Below are positions 17,501 through 26,186 of a DNA stretch of 64,000 nucleotides, piece after piece. Origin of the DNA: Endobugula sp965225895 (lineage in GTDB: Bacteria > Pseudomonadota > Gammaproteobacteria > Pseudomonadales > Cellvibrionaceae); NCBI GenBank assembly GCA_965225895.1, contig CBDDBR010000011.1, forward strand, positions 1,426,001-1,490,000, in the 5' to 3' direction. Numbering within the stretch: the first letter of the stretch is position 1; every line of letters begins with the position of its first letter. The translations under genes and the position numbers were made by a program. A model generated the notes under the pieces. That model saw only the letters and a list, made by a program, of their open reading frames with translations, was not told the origin of the DNA and searched no databases.

Positions 17501-17690
17501 TAACAAACCCGCGTACAAGCTCCGCACTCGCACCAATATACGCAGTTTGAATAGTGACCATAGCGTTGTCGCTACGAGGATATTGGCGCACCGACAATGA
17601 ATAAATTGCCTGAATACCAGCAATAATAATAAGCACACTAACCACAATGGCAAGTACTGGTCGCTGCACAAAAATATCGGTAAAACGCAT
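14598..17690 (-). CDS. RND multidrug efflux permease (HAE1 family)
   Basis: The product has 1030 residues, full length for AcrB/MexB-type pumps, with twelve membrane helices and two large periplasmic loops. The helix-4 proton-relay aspartates are present in VGLVVDDAIVIVENVQRH. Family stretches such as FVQRPVLAIVVSVL at the N-terminus and LVGLVAKNGILVVEFAN near the end match. The DPLVIILGSVPLAMFGAL region is intact. These pumps export drugs, dyes and lipophilic compounds using proton flow. The adaptor gene is 45 bp upstream, and no TolC-type outer membrane gene is present in the window. The closest resemblance is to MexK/VexF-like members; the substrate is not known. Confidence 0.93.
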   Translation of the reverse strand: MRFTDIFVQRPVLAIVVSVLIIIAGIQAIYSLSVRQYPRSDNAMVTIQTAYIGASAELVRGFVTTPIERAVAGAEGIDYIESSSSLGVSTIKIRLELNYDPIKALSEINTKVNQVRNDLPAEAEVPIINIESADSQFASAYLSFTSDILDNNQITDFLVRVVQPRLSTLEGVQRADVLGARNFAMRIWLKPERLAAHNVSPTQVRNALAANNFLSALGQTKGSLVQVNLSADTDLQTVTEFEELVLRTSDTGAVIRLKDVADVELGSESYATEVRFSGRTATFMGIWPLPNANSLDVIALVREEMDEIQKTLPSGMEARITYDTTKYIKTSIVEVISTLTETLLIVILVIFLFLGSLRTVLIPVIAIPISLIGAVFLMSLMGFSVNLLTLLAVVLSVGLVVDDAIVIVENVQRHISEGQNKIQAAIQGAREMIGPVIATTAVLIAVYLPVGLQGGLTGSLFKEFTFTLAGAVIISSIVALTLSPMMSAKILKEGDEQSGFAHKVHDVFDRVKVRYGDMLDATLRARPLVIAVWLVVSLLCIPLFLYSTSELAPTEDQGIIFGIVEDSATTNLDQAVFYGDKAEKILSSPEEADFVFQIISPGASIGGMVLKPWDERERSVFEVLQDVQVQLASIPGINMFPVTPAALPGGGNFPVEFVLTSTDEAVDILKVAEAIKEKGLEAGLFPFPPIVDTKIDKPQSIVMIDRNKVADLGLTLQQVGTDVGVMMGGNFVNRFNIEGRSYRVIPQVKREGRLYPEQLNDLYITGPNDRLIKLGTVATVKHTVVPRSLNRFQQQNAVKFSGVSTQSLGQTLDFLEEEARKIMPASYTIDYTGESRQLRREGDKFLPAFMLAIVLIFMVLAAQFNSFRDPLVIILGSVPLAMFGALIFTFLKMPAPQVPFWTDGWTTTLNIYSQVGLVTLIGLVAKNGILVVEFANKLQEQGVQKLAAVREAAITRLRPILMTSVATVAGHFPLILVVGAGAEARNSIGIVLVSGMAIGTLFTLFVIPSIYMLIAKNLNGDKTILPSAAS

Positions 17691-17735
17691 AACTCTACTG
17701 ATCCTTATAGGCCGCGTATGATTAATAGCGGAGGA

Positions 17736-18965
17736 TTACTGATCATCTAATGAAGGGGTTAAACTAAATGAGGGCACAATGTCATTATTAACGATGACAG
17801 GCGAACCATTGCGTAATTTAAATACACCAGCACTAACAATCGTTTGCCCTACAGATAAGCCTTTTTTAACAACCACATAATCTCCGCGTGTTTGACCCAA
17901 ACGCACAAATTGCTGCCTCACAACAAAACCGTCTTCTGCGGGTTCATCTTGAACATTATTGTCTTGATCGCTGCTATTTTGAGCCAATTGATCTTGTGCA
18001 CTATTGTCAGATGATGCGTCTGTTGCATCATCAGTATCTAATGACGTTGATTTGGGTTCGATAACAAATACCGATGCACCGTAAGTAGCGTATTTAATCG
18101 CGGTAACAGGAATAATTAATACGTCTTCTCGTTCAGGCATAACCACATCAATTGTGGTGAACATTCCCGAAAGCAACTGATTTTCTGGATTGGCCAGTAA
18201 AGCCTGAATACCCACACTGCGCGTGTCGCTATCTATCTCAGGGTTAATTGCATTAATCGTTCCTTCAAATACCGCATTAGGCACAGCGTCTGATTGCAAA
18301 CGCACGGTAAGGCCTTTTTTTAATAGAGGAAGGTTTTGTTGCGGTAAAAAGAAATTCACAAACATAAGGTCAGTTGATTGCAAGGAAACGACAGGTTCCC
18401 CTGCATTAATTGATTGACCTAAATTGACTAAACGAATACCTAAACGCCCACTAAAGGGTGCTCGTATGCTTTTTTTCTCAATTGCTGCTCGTATATTATC
18501 CGCAGATGCCAACGCAGATTGATAGGCACTTTCTGCATTATCGTATTCCGATTTTGACGCGACTTTACGTTCATATAATTGTTTAACGCGATCAAAATTA
18601 TTCTTACTCAGTGCAACATCAGATTTAGCTGCTCGTAACTGTGCTTTTTCTGTTGAGGTATCTTGCTCAACTAATAAATCACCCGCTGATACTTCTGTAC
18701 CTGCATCAAATACAATTTTAGTAATACGACCAGATAAATCAGCTGTAACCTCTAAACCTTTAGCGGCCTCTAACGAACCAATAGCCGTGAGAGTAGACTC
18801 CCATGAATAGGGTTTTACATTAACAGAAGAAACCGTCACAGCGGGTTCAACACTGTTTTCACCCATTTGTATGAGCGCACCAATTTGTAATGCCTTGACC
18901 CCAGCAATAACACTCACTACGATCAACAAGCCCAATACAGTAAGAATAATACTTTTTTTGGTCAT
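17736..18965 (-). CDS. RND efflux periplasmic adaptor (membrane fusion protein)
   Basis: The product has about 409 residues from the ATG at 18965, which has a GGAGAG ribosome site at good distance; an earlier ATG at 18983 would add six residues. An N-terminal hydrophobic segment anchors the protein. The biotinyl-lipoyl-like halves (AAKGLEVTADLSGRI and IRAPFSGRLGIRLVNLGQ) flank an alpha-hairpin. Beta-barrel and membrane-proximal domains follow. Residues about 306-345 are an acidic, low-complexity insertion rich in D, S, N and Q, unusual inside this domain. The gene forms an operon with the RND permease downstream and should link the pump to a TolC-like channel. Confidence 0.92.
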   Translation of the reverse strand: MTKKSIILTVLGLLIVVSVIAGVKALQIGALIQMGENSVEPAVTVSSVNVKPYSWESTLTAIGSLEAAKGLEVTADLSGRITKIVFDAGTEVSAGDLLVEQDTSTEKAQLRAAKSDVALSKNNFDRVKQLYERKVASKSEYDNAESAYQSALASADNIRAAIEKKSIRAPFSGRLGIRLVNLGQSINAGEPVVSLQSTDLMFVNFFLPQQNLPLLKKGLTVRLQSDAVPNAVFEGTINAINPEIDSDTRSVGIQALLANPENQLLSGMFTTIDVVMPEREDVLIIPVTAIKYATYGASVFVIEPKSTSLDTDDATDASSDNSAQDQLAQNSSDQDNNVQDEPAEDGFVVRQQFVRLGQTRGDYVVVKKGLSVGQTIVSAGVFKLRNGSPVIVNNDIVPSFSLTPSLDDQ

Positions 18966-19077
18966 TAAAAACATGCTCTCCATATAGCGTTTTTAATCAT
19001 ATAAACAATCATTAAAATGGTATTACGAGAACAAAGGTCTTAGGTATCATATTGACGACGATAAAAAGAAATTCTAG

Positions 19078-20304
19078 CTATAGCGCCGCTATGCCTCGCT
19101 CACAATCCTGAATAATATCTTTAATATCTTCTAAACCTACGGCAATACGAATCAAATTATCCGTGATTCCACCTTTGGCTTTATCCTCATCAGATAAACG
19201 ACCGTGAGTCGTCGTAGCAGGATGCACAATAGTGGTTTTCGCATCACCTAAATTAGCCGTTAACGACAAAATTTTAGTTGCATCAATAAAACGCCAAGCT
19301 TCTTCTTTGCCGCCTTTTACGCGAAATGATAATACACCGCCAAATGCAGCTTGTTGCTCGCGAGCAAGTACATGCCCCTCATGCGTTGGCAAGCCAGTAT
19401 AAAATACTTTTTCTATTTGCGGTTGTTCGTTAAGCCACCATGCTAACTCTAAAGCATTTGATGAATGCGCTTGCATACGCAAACGTAGTGTTTCTAAACT
19501 TTTTAATAATATCCACGCATTAAAAGGGCTGAGAGAAGCACCACAGGTACGAATAAAACCTAATACTTCATTCATTTCTTCTTCACGGCCAACCACAACA
19601 CCGCCCATAGCACGGCCTTGTCCATCGATATATTTGGTTGCCGAATGAATCACAATATCAGCTCCAAAATCCAAAGGACGTTGTAATGCAGGCGTACAAA
19701 AACAATTATCCACGACCAATAAACAATCGTGGGCTTTCGCGATCGTCGATAAACGACGAAGGTCTGCCACTTCACACAAAGGATTTGAAGGCGTCTCTAA
19801 AAACAATAATTTTGTTTTGTCATGTATAGCCGCTTCCCATTGATCGTAATCACTCAAAGCAACAAAGCTAACATCTACACCAAATTTTTGCAGATACTTT
19901 GTAAATAATACGGTAGTTGTACCAAATACACTGCGAGAACATACCACATGGTCGCCCGCCTTTAATAAGGCTAAACAAGTGCTGAGTATCGCGGCCATCC
20001 CTGACGATGTTGCCACTGCCGTTTCGGCACCTTCTAAGGCGGCAATACGATCTTGAAATGTACGAATGGTGGGGTTGGTATAGCGTGAATACACATTACC
20101 AGCTTCATCACCAGAAAAGCGTGCTGCCGCTTGCGCCGCCGAATCAAAGACATAACTTGACGTCATAAAAATAGGTTCGCAATGCTCACCTTCACCAGTA
20201 CGTGCAATACCTGCTCGCACCGCTAATGTATCAAGACCTAATTCTAATTCATGGTCTTCAATAAAATTATTTTTATCAATATCAAAACTGTTTTCGTCTT
20301 TCAT
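19078..20304 (-). CDS. metZ: O-succinylhomoserine sulfhydrylase MetZ
   Basis: The product has 408 residues of the PLP-dependent Cys/Met metabolism family. The PLP-binding lysine lies in HSATKYIDGQGR, and DTLAVRAGIARTGEGEH near the N-terminus is typical of MetZ. This enzyme converts O-succinylhomoserine and sulfide to homocysteine for methionine synthesis. Its location directly after purF matches the conserved order in Pseudomonas, which supports MetZ over cystathionine gamma-synthase. The N-terminus has about 20 extra acidic residues (MKDENSFDIDKNNF and so on) ahead of the domain. It lies 37 bp downstream of purF. Confidence 0.93.
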   Translation of the reverse strand: MKDENSFDIDKNNFIEDHELELGLDTLAVRAGIARTGEGEHCEPIFMTSSYVFDSAAQAAARFSGDEAGNVYSRYTNPTIRTFQDRIAALEGAETAVATSSGMAAILSTCLALLKAGDHVVCSRSVFGTTTVLFTKYLQKFGVDVSFVALSDYDQWEAAIHDKTKLLFLETPSNPLCEVADLRRLSTIAKAHDCLLVVDNCFCTPALQRPLDFGADIVIHSATKYIDGQGRAMGGVVVGREEEMNEVLGFIRTCGASLSPFNAWILLKSLETLRLRMQAHSSNALELAWWLNEQPQIEKVFYTGLPTHEGHVLAREQQAAFGGVLSFRVKGGKEEAWRFIDATKILSLTANLGDAKTTIVHPATTTHGRLSDEDKAKGGITDNLIRIAVGLEDIKDIIQDCERGIAAL

Positions 20305-20341
20305 TATAATGATCTTCGTATTTTATGACATGCAATACTTT

Positions 20342-21874
20342 TTAATGGCTGTCGGATGAATCATTATGAATACCAACCACATTGCTATTATCCAAATCTA
20401 ATTCCCGCTGCTTTGTTTGCGCTTTTTCATTACGCTTTGCCGCTAATCGGTCAAGATAATCTTGATCAACATCATGCGTAACATACTCACCGTTAAATAC
20501 AGCACAATCAAATGCCGAAATTTCAGGATTACCTTCTGCAGATGCATGAATTAAATCGTCTAAGTCTTGATATACCAACCAATCTGCACCAATTGCCTGA
20601 CACACTTCTTCCGTAGTACGACCATGTGCAATCAATTCTTGCGCTGTAGGCATATCAATACCATATACATTCGGATACTTTACTGCTGGTGCCGCCGATG
20701 CAAAGTATACTTTTTTGGCTCCAGCCTCACGAGCCATTTGAATAATTTGCTCGCACGTTGTTCCCCTAACAATAGAATCATCGATTAGTAGAACATTTTT
20801 ACCTTTAAATTCTAGGCTAATAGGATTGAGTTTTTGTCGCACCGATTTTTTACGCTGCTGCTGCCCCGGCATAATAAAAGTTCTACCAATGTAACGATTT
20901 TTTACTAAGCCTTCACGAAACTTCACTCCTAAAGTATGCGCTAATGCTTGCCCTGCAACACGACTACTGTCAGGAATAGGAATCACTACATCAATATCAT
21001 GCTCTGGAAATTCACGCTGAATTTTCTCAGCAATTTTTTCGCCTTGGCGTAAACGGGCTTTATATACAGAAATGCCATCAATAATGGAATCAGGACGAGC
21101 AAAATATACGTGCTCAAAAATACAAGGCGTATAGTGTATTTCTTCTACACACTGGCGAGAATGTAACTCACCGTCAGTGGTCACATAAATTGCTTCACCC
21201 GGTCTAACATCACGCGTTAATGTAAATCCAGCCACATCCAGAGCAACGCTTTCGGATGCAATCATATACTCGGTGCCCGCTGGTGTTTTACGCTCACCAA
21301 ACACTAATGGACGAATACCATTAGGATCACGAAAAGCCACTAAGCCATAATTGGCAATCAAAGTAACAACTGCGTACCCACCAATCACACGTTTATGTAC
21401 GCCTTCTACGGCCTGCATAAAATCATCTGCTGTTGGTTGGTGCTTATGTATTTTTTGTAGCTCTTGGGCAAATACATTCAACAAAACTTCAGAGTCTGAG
21501 TCTGTATTCATATGTCGTAAATCATCACGATACAAATCGTCACATACCGCTTCTGCGTTTGTTAAATTACCGTTATGCGCTAAAGCAATACCGTAAGGTG
21601 AATTCACATAAAACGGCTGCGCTAAAGCAGGCCCCGAACTCCCCGCGGTAGGATAACGCACATGCCCAATACCATAGTTACCTACTAGGCGTTGCATATG
21701 ACGCGTACGAAACACATCTTTCACCAAGCCATTGGCTTTTTGCTGAGAAATTCTCCCTTCATCACACGTTACAATACCCGCAGCATCTTGGCCACGGTGC
21801 TGTAACATGGTTAACGCATCATACAACTGAAGGTTGACGTCACTTTTGCCAACAATACCAACAACACCACACAT
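20342..21874 (-). CDS. purF: Amidophosphoribosyltransferase PurF
   Basis: The product has 510 residues. It begins MCGVVGIVG, so Cys2 is the N-terminal nucleophile of the glutaminase domain. The PRPP-binding motif VLLIDDSIVRGTT is in the C-terminal phosphoribosyltransferase half. GHVRYPTAGSSG and NLTNAEA mark the glutamine site. The enzyme makes 5-phosphoribosylamine, the first committed step of purine synthesis. The cvpA gene lies 24 bp upstream, the usual cvpA-purF pair. The C-terminus has a hydrophilic tail ending DSSDSH. Confidence 0.97.
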   Translation of the reverse strand: MCGVVGIVGKSDVNLQLYDALTMLQHRGQDAAGIVTCDEGRISQQKANGLVKDVFRTRHMQRLVGNYGIGHVRYPTAGSSGPALAQPFYVNSPYGIALAHNGNLTNAEAVCDDLYRDDLRHMNTDSDSEVLLNVFAQELQKIHKHQPTADDFMQAVEGVHKRVIGGYAVVTLIANYGLVAFRDPNGIRPLVFGERKTPAGTEYMIASESVALDVAGFTLTRDVRPGEAIYVTTDGELHSRQCVEEIHYTPCIFEHVYFARPDSIIDGISVYKARLRQGEKIAEKIQREFPEHDIDVVIPIPDSSRVAGQALAHTLGVKFREGLVKNRYIGRTFIMPGQQQRKKSVRQKLNPISLEFKGKNVLLIDDSIVRGTTCEQIIQMAREAGAKKVYFASAAPAVKYPNVYGIDMPTAQELIAHGRTTEEVCQAIGADWLVYQDLDDLIHASAEGNPEISAFDCAVFNGEYVTHDVDQDYLDRLAAKRNEKAQTKQRELDLDNSNVVGIHNDSSDSH

Positions 21875-21898
21875 ATACTTTTCTCTTAATAAAAAATA

Positions 21899-22393
21899 CT
21901 AAATAAACTGAACAAAAAAATCTGAAATTGCCGTCGTTATTTCATAAAACACATCTTCCATACCTAAAAAATATGGGATAAGTAACGATTCTTGCCACCA
22001 AGGGTCTTGGTCAATAGGGAATACTAATGGAGCATAAAGCACCACAGCTAAAATAATAAATACGCCACGACAGCCACCAAACACCATACCAAAAACACGA
22101 TCAGCGTGAGACATGCCTGCTGCTTTAACTAACGATCCAATCAAATAACCCAATACGCTACCAAGCAATAAAGATACAACAAATAAACTCGCAAAAGCGG
22201 CTCGTTGTTGCACGATAGGTGTTGCTGCATAAGATTCTAAATGAGGAGCTAGTGAAGGGCTAAACCATGTCGCTATAAAAAAGGCCGCAACCCACATAAA
22301 TAATGACACCGCTTCTTTTACAAAGCCTCGTTTCAGACTAATAAAGCTAGAAACGACCAGAATAAGAATAATTACCCAATCCGCCCAGTTCAT
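21899..22393 (-). CDS. cvpA: CvpA family membrane protein
   Basis: The product has 164 residues with four hydrophobic segments. The opening NWADWVIILILVVSSFISLKRGFVKE is split by the conserved S-L-K-R-G-F turn typical of CvpA. GMSHADRVFGMVFGGCRG follows in the third loop. CvpA is named for its need in colicin V production in E. coli and is tied to purine genes and envelope stress tolerance; its direct activity is unsettled. It sits between dedD and purF, the usual location, probably in one transcript. Confidence 0.93.
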   Translation of the reverse strand: MNWADWVIILILVVSSFISLKRGFVKEAVSLFMWVAAFFIATWFSPSLAPHLESYAATPIVQQRAAFASLFVVSLLLGSVLGYLIGSLVKAAGMSHADRVFGMVFGGCRGVFIILAVVLYAPLVFPIDQDPWWQESLLIPYFLGMEDVFYEITTAISDFFVQFI

Positions 22394-22508
22394 GGTGTGT
22401 TGCCTCTAAAAGCCCAAGATGTCTTTAAAAGCGGCATTTTAACAGAGGCCGCCATGGGTTTATAGCCAAGTTTACGAATAACACGCGCAAACGAATAATT
22501 GCTGCCCT

Positions 22509-23084
22509 TTACTCAGGGGCAAAGGTTAATACTCGGCTTTTAACGCGATACGCTTTATCTATGCTAGCTTGTGCCTTTATAGCACGTGACTTGTCGATAT
22601 AAGGACCAACAAAAACACGGAAAAACTTACCTTTACTGGTATTCACCGCACGGGTATATGATTTGTATTTTGCCAACAACTTATCTTTAAGCTCATCGGC
22701 ACGCGCTTGCGACTGAAAGCTACCCACTTGCACCACCCATGCCTTAGGTACACCTTTATCACTTAGGTGAGGCTTAACACTAGGTACCGCTTGTGTTGAT
22801 ACAGGTTTTTTAGGCGCTGTTTTCGCAGTATCATTCGTAGATATTTTTGGCTCAACCACAGGCGGTTGAAATGCACGTTCTGGAGAGGGTGCAGACGGTG
22901 CCGTATTCGGGCGTACCGCAGGTTCAATAATCACGGGCTCCACTGTTGGCTTAGGTGGAATCAATGTTGTGGTATCAACAGCTATACGAGGCTCATCTCG
23001 ATGAAACAACGACGGTAGAAATATAATGCCTAAAGCTAGCAACACCATAATGCCGACTAAACGCTGCTTTAATTCTATACTCAA
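22509..23084 (-). CDS. dedD: SPOR-domain protein (DedD-like)
   Basis: The product has 191 residues, read from a TTG start with a GGGGAT ribosome site. One N-terminal membrane helix (RLVGIMVLLALGIIFLPSLF) is followed by a proline-rich periplasmic linker. A C-terminal SPOR domain (about 112-190) begins AWVVQVGSFQSQARADEL. SPOR domains bind peptidoglycan stripped of stem peptides at the division septum, and DedD helps cell constriction. Its position between folC and cvpA is the one seen in Pseudomonas and enterobacteria. Confidence 0.9.
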   Translation of the reverse strand: MSIELKQRLVGIMVLLALGIIFLPSLFHRDEPRIAVDTTTLIPPKPTVEPVIIEPAVRPNTAPSAPSPERAFQPPVVEPKISTNDTAKTAPKKPVSTQAVPSVKPHLSDKGVPKAWVVQVGSFQSQARADELKDKLLAKYKSYTRAVNTSKGKFFRVFVGPYIDKSRAIKAQASIDKAYRVKSRVLTFAPE

Positions 23085-23100
23085 GATATTATCCCCACAC

Positions 23101-24426
23101 CTAAACGACTGTGCCTAAAGCCACCTTCGTATCTTGTAATTGTTGAATACATTCAACAGTAAAAAATGAACCAAACACAACAATTCTATCACGCTCACCG
23201 CTATCAGCTAATGCCGCTCTATATGCTGCCACTATATCATCGAATGAACATTCTGTTTGTCCTTGATTTTGCAAGGATTGAGACATGGATGCACCAGTTG
23301 CTGAACGCGCATTATCTTTTATTGGCCCATGATACCAAATATCAATAGTACCCCCTAACGCAGACACTATATCGTCAATTGCCTTGTCAGACATAACCGA
23401 AAAAACAGCGATCGTCTTTTCTTCTATTGTTTCAGAAGCCAACAGCTTATCCGCAAGCACGCGCGCCGCCGCAGGATTATGCGCAACATCAAAAATAATA
23501 GACCGTGATTGAATAGACGCAAGTTGAAAACGCCCCGCTAGTTGCAAATGAGGTAACACATCGCACAAAACCTCTATCGTTGGCATCAAGTGAACACTGT
23601 GCAATGCCTGTAAACCTGCAGCCACACTAGTGAGCGGTAAGGCTGGTATAGGCAAAGATATTGCTGTTGAAGCGCCCGATGGTCGCCAATCCCAATGTGT
23701 ATTAGCACAAGGGGCAGCCACAAAGTCCTTCTGAATAGTATACGTAGAGGCATGTGTTGCGGCAAAATCAATCAGGCTTTGGGTTAAATTCTCTTCTGCG
23801 ATAACCACAGGAATATTCGCTCGCGTAATACCTAACTTTTCCAGTGCGATAGTTTCTCTATCATTACCTAGCCATTCTTCATGATCCACATCAATTGAAG
23901 TCACAACAGCAATATTGGCATCCACAATATTAACGGCATCAAGTCGCCCACCTAGCCCTACTTCTAACAACACATAAGGCACTTGCTGCTGACAAAAAAT
24001 CCACAATGCCGCTAGGGTACCAAATTCAAAATACGTTAAAGAAATGTCGCCACGCGCGTGATCAATCGCCGCGAACGCATCACAAATCCATTGTTCTGCA
24101 ACAGGTTCGCCATTAATACGAATGCGTTCAGCATAGTGATGCAAATGTGGAGAGGTATAACTACCCACGTTACAATCTTGAGCCAGTAAGCACTGCTCCA
24201 TTGTTGAAATACACGAGCCTTTACCATTCGTACCCGCCACCATAAATACCGTACTATCGGTGATGGATATAGCACCCGAATATGCGTGACTGTATGTACT
24301 TGAGGGTTGAAGGATGTGTAACTGTGTTGCCACACGATAAACACGTGACAAACCAAGATCAATAGCGGTGGGATGCAATGTTTCTAGCCACGCTAACCAG
24401 TCTGATAATTGTGAAAAGCGTGGCAT
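23101..24426 (-). CDS. folC: Bifunctional folylpolyglutamate/dihydrofolate synthase FolC
   Basis: The product has 441 residues of the Mur ligase superfamily. The ATP-binding loop is VAGTNGKGSCIS, and YTSPHLHHYAERIRING follows as in FolC. VLLEVGLGGRLDAVN and VTSIDVDHEEWLG carry the central domain residues. It adds glutamate to dihydropteroate and to folates. Its gene lies between accD and dedD, the conserved arrangement. The C-terminal half is somewhat divergent but of normal length. Confidence 0.94.
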   Translation of the reverse strand: MPRFSQLSDWLAWLETLHPTAIDLGLSRVYRVATQLHILQPSSTYSHAYSGAISITDSTVFMVAGTNGKGSCISTMEQCLLAQDCNVGSYTSPHLHHYAERIRINGEPVAEQWICDAFAAIDHARGDISLTYFEFGTLAALWIFCQQQVPYVLLEVGLGGRLDAVNIVDANIAVVTSIDVDHEEWLGNDRETIALEKLGITRANIPVVIAEENLTQSLIDFAATHASTYTIQKDFVAAPCANTHWDWRPSGASTAISLPIPALPLTSVAAGLQALHSVHLMPTIEVLCDVLPHLQLAGRFQLASIQSRSIIFDVAHNPAAARVLADKLLASETIEEKTIAVFSVMSDKAIDDIVSALGGTIDIWYHGPIKDNARSATGASMSQSLQNQGQTECSFDDIVAAYRAALADSGERDRIVVFGSFFTVECIQQLQDTKVALGTVV

Positions 24427-24469
24427 AGATGTTCTTAAAATGAATGGCTATATTTATAGCGGTGAATAT

Positions 24470-24500
24470 TATTCAGCAGCCACTATTAAGCTGCTGAATA
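24470..24500 (-). other. Hairpin across the accD stop codon
   Basis: TATTCAGCAGC at 24470-24480 pairs perfectly with GCTGCTGAATA at 24490-24500 around a nine-base loop that contains the accD stop. No T-run follows on the minus strand, so it is more likely a stabiliser or a weak terminator-like structure between accD and folC than a full terminator. Confidence 0.5.
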
Positions 24501-25349
24501 GTGTGTAAACTTGGCTAATAAGCCTGCGATTTTTTCACGCGCATCTTTACGATGAATAATCATATCAATCGCACCATGCTCTAATAAAAATTCACTACGC
24601 TGAAAACCTTTCGGCAATTTTTGACGAATAGTTTGCTCAATAATATTAGGCCCCGCAAACCCAACACGCGCACCTGGCTCTGCTGCGTTAATATCACCTA
24701 GCAACGCCAAACTTGCCGATACACCGCCATATACGGGATCTGTCATAAAGGATACATAAGGCGTACCCTGCTGTTTTAAACGCTCCACAACCGCACTGGT
24801 TTTTGCCATTTGCATTAGAGAGATAAGCGCTTCTTGCATACGTGCACCGCCCGTAGCAGGAAAACAAATAAAAGGAATATTTTCTTCTAATGCTACTTGT
24901 GCTGCACGAGTGAATTTTTCACCCACCACATAGCCCATTGAGCCGCCATGAAATGAAAACTCAAATGCAACAGCAACAACAGGCTGACCATTGAGTTGCC
25001 CGCGCATAGCGATTAACGCATCTTTTTCGCCGGTTTCTTTTTGTGCTGCCGACAAACGATCTTTATACTTTTTAATGTCTTTAAAATTAAGACGATCTAC
25101 TGGCTCAACATCTTTCGCTAGCTCTTCTCGACCGTCTTCATCAAAGAAAATATCTAAGCGACGACGAGCGCCAATACGAAAGTGATGGTCACATTTAGGA
25201 CACACATCTAAATTGCGCTCTAACTCGGGTCGATACAATACCGAGCCACATTTAACACATTTTTTCCATAAGCCTTCAGGCACTCGGCTACTACCGCTAC
25301 TGCCTTTAGTGCCGCTTCTACTTGGTACAATTTTATCTAACCAACTCAT
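24486..25349 (-). CDS. accD: Acetyl-CoA carboxylase carboxyltransferase beta subunit AccD
   Basis: The product has 287 residues. A four-cysteine zinc ribbon near the N-terminus reads CVKC, fifteen residues, then CPKC. The crotonase-like carboxyltransferase domain follows, with FSFHGGSMGYVVGEKF, TGGARMQEALISLMQMAKT and DPVYGGVSASLALLGD. With AccA it transfers CO2 from carboxybiotin to acetyl-CoA to make malonyl-CoA. trpA ends 18 bp upstream, so the gene is read with the trp genes. The start MSWLDKIVPS is standard for the family. Confidence 0.97.
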   Translation of the reverse strand: MSWLDKIVPSRSGTKGSSGSSRVPEGLWKKCVKCGSVLYRPELERNLDVCPKCDHHFRIGARRRLDIFFDEDGREELAKDVEPVDRLNFKDIKKYKDRLSAAQKETGEKDALIAMRGQLNGQPVVAVAFEFSFHGGSMGYVVGEKFTRAAQVALEENIPFICFPATGGARMQEALISLMQMAKTSAVVERLKQQGTPYVSFMTDPVYGGVSASLALLGDINAAEPGARVGFAGPNIIEQTIRQKLPKGFQRSEFLLEHGAIDMIIHRKDAREKIAGLLAKFTHYSAA

Positions 25350-25367
25350 CGTATTATCTATCGCCTA

Positions 25368-26174
25368 TTAATTATCAAGACCCTGGCGAATACCCGCCGT
25401 TAGCTCACCGACAGCACTCGCTATTGTGTGCTGGTCTGCATTTTCTAATGAACCCATTTTATCAACAAATACACTACCTACAACAGCACCATCTGCAAAT
25501 TCTGATACTGCCTTAGCTGATTTGCCATCTTTGATGCCAAAACCCACGCATACAGGTAAATCCGTATGCTGACGTATTAACGTTAATTTATCTTTTACTG
25601 ATGCTAAATCTAAATTACCCGCACCAGTGACGCCTTTCAATGAGACATAATACACGAAGCCACTGGCTAAACTAACAATATCACGCACACGTTGCACGGT
25701 TGTTGTCGGCGCTAATAAAAAGATATTCTTCATATCTACAATTTTTAATTGCTCATTTAATAACGCAGCTTCTTCTGGCGGCAAATCTACCGTTAACACA
25801 CCATCAACTCCAGCCTCAGAGGCTATCGTCGCAAATGCTTCATACCCCATACGTTCAATCGGATTAGCATACCCCATTAACACAATAGGTGTCTCATTAT
25901 CTGTTTCACGAAACTGCCTAACAACATCAATAGTACTTTTTAAACTTACGTTATGTACTAAGGCACGCTCATGACCGTGCTGAATGACAGGACCTTCTGC
26001 CATAGGATCTGAGAACGGAATACCTAATTCAATAATGTCTGCACCGTTAGCCACCAAGCCATGCATGGTCACTAAGGTAGCATCAGGTGTTGGATCACCA
26101 CTCACAATATAGGTAACCAATGCTTTACGATTAGCTTTTTTAAGCGCAGCCATACGCTGATCAATACGATTCAT
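25368..26174 (-). CDS. trpA: Tryptophan synthase alpha chain TrpA
   Basis: The product has 268 residues. The catalytic glutamate and aspartate are in ADIIELGIPFSDPMAEGPVI and DGVLTVDLPPEE. YYVSLKGVTGAG and the phosphate-binding VCVGFGIKDG and GAVVGSVFV stretches are intact. The subunit cleaves indole-3-glycerol phosphate and passes indole to TrpB. It follows trpB after 12 bp, and accD follows after 18 bp. Confidence 0.97.
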   Translation of the reverse strand: MNRIDQRMAALKKANRKALVTYIVSGDPTPDATLVTMHGLVANGADIIELGIPFSDPMAEGPVIQHGHERALVHNVSLKSTIDVVRQFRETDNETPIVLMGYANPIERMGYEAFATIASEAGVDGVLTVDLPPEEAALLNEQLKIVDMKNIFLLAPTTTVQRVRDIVSLASGFVYYVSLKGVTGAGNLDLASVKDKLTLIRQHTDLPVCVGFGIKDGKSAKAVSEFADGAVVGSVFVDKMGSLENADQHTIASAVGELTAGIRQGLDN

Positions 26175-26186
26175 TATTTTTTATTC

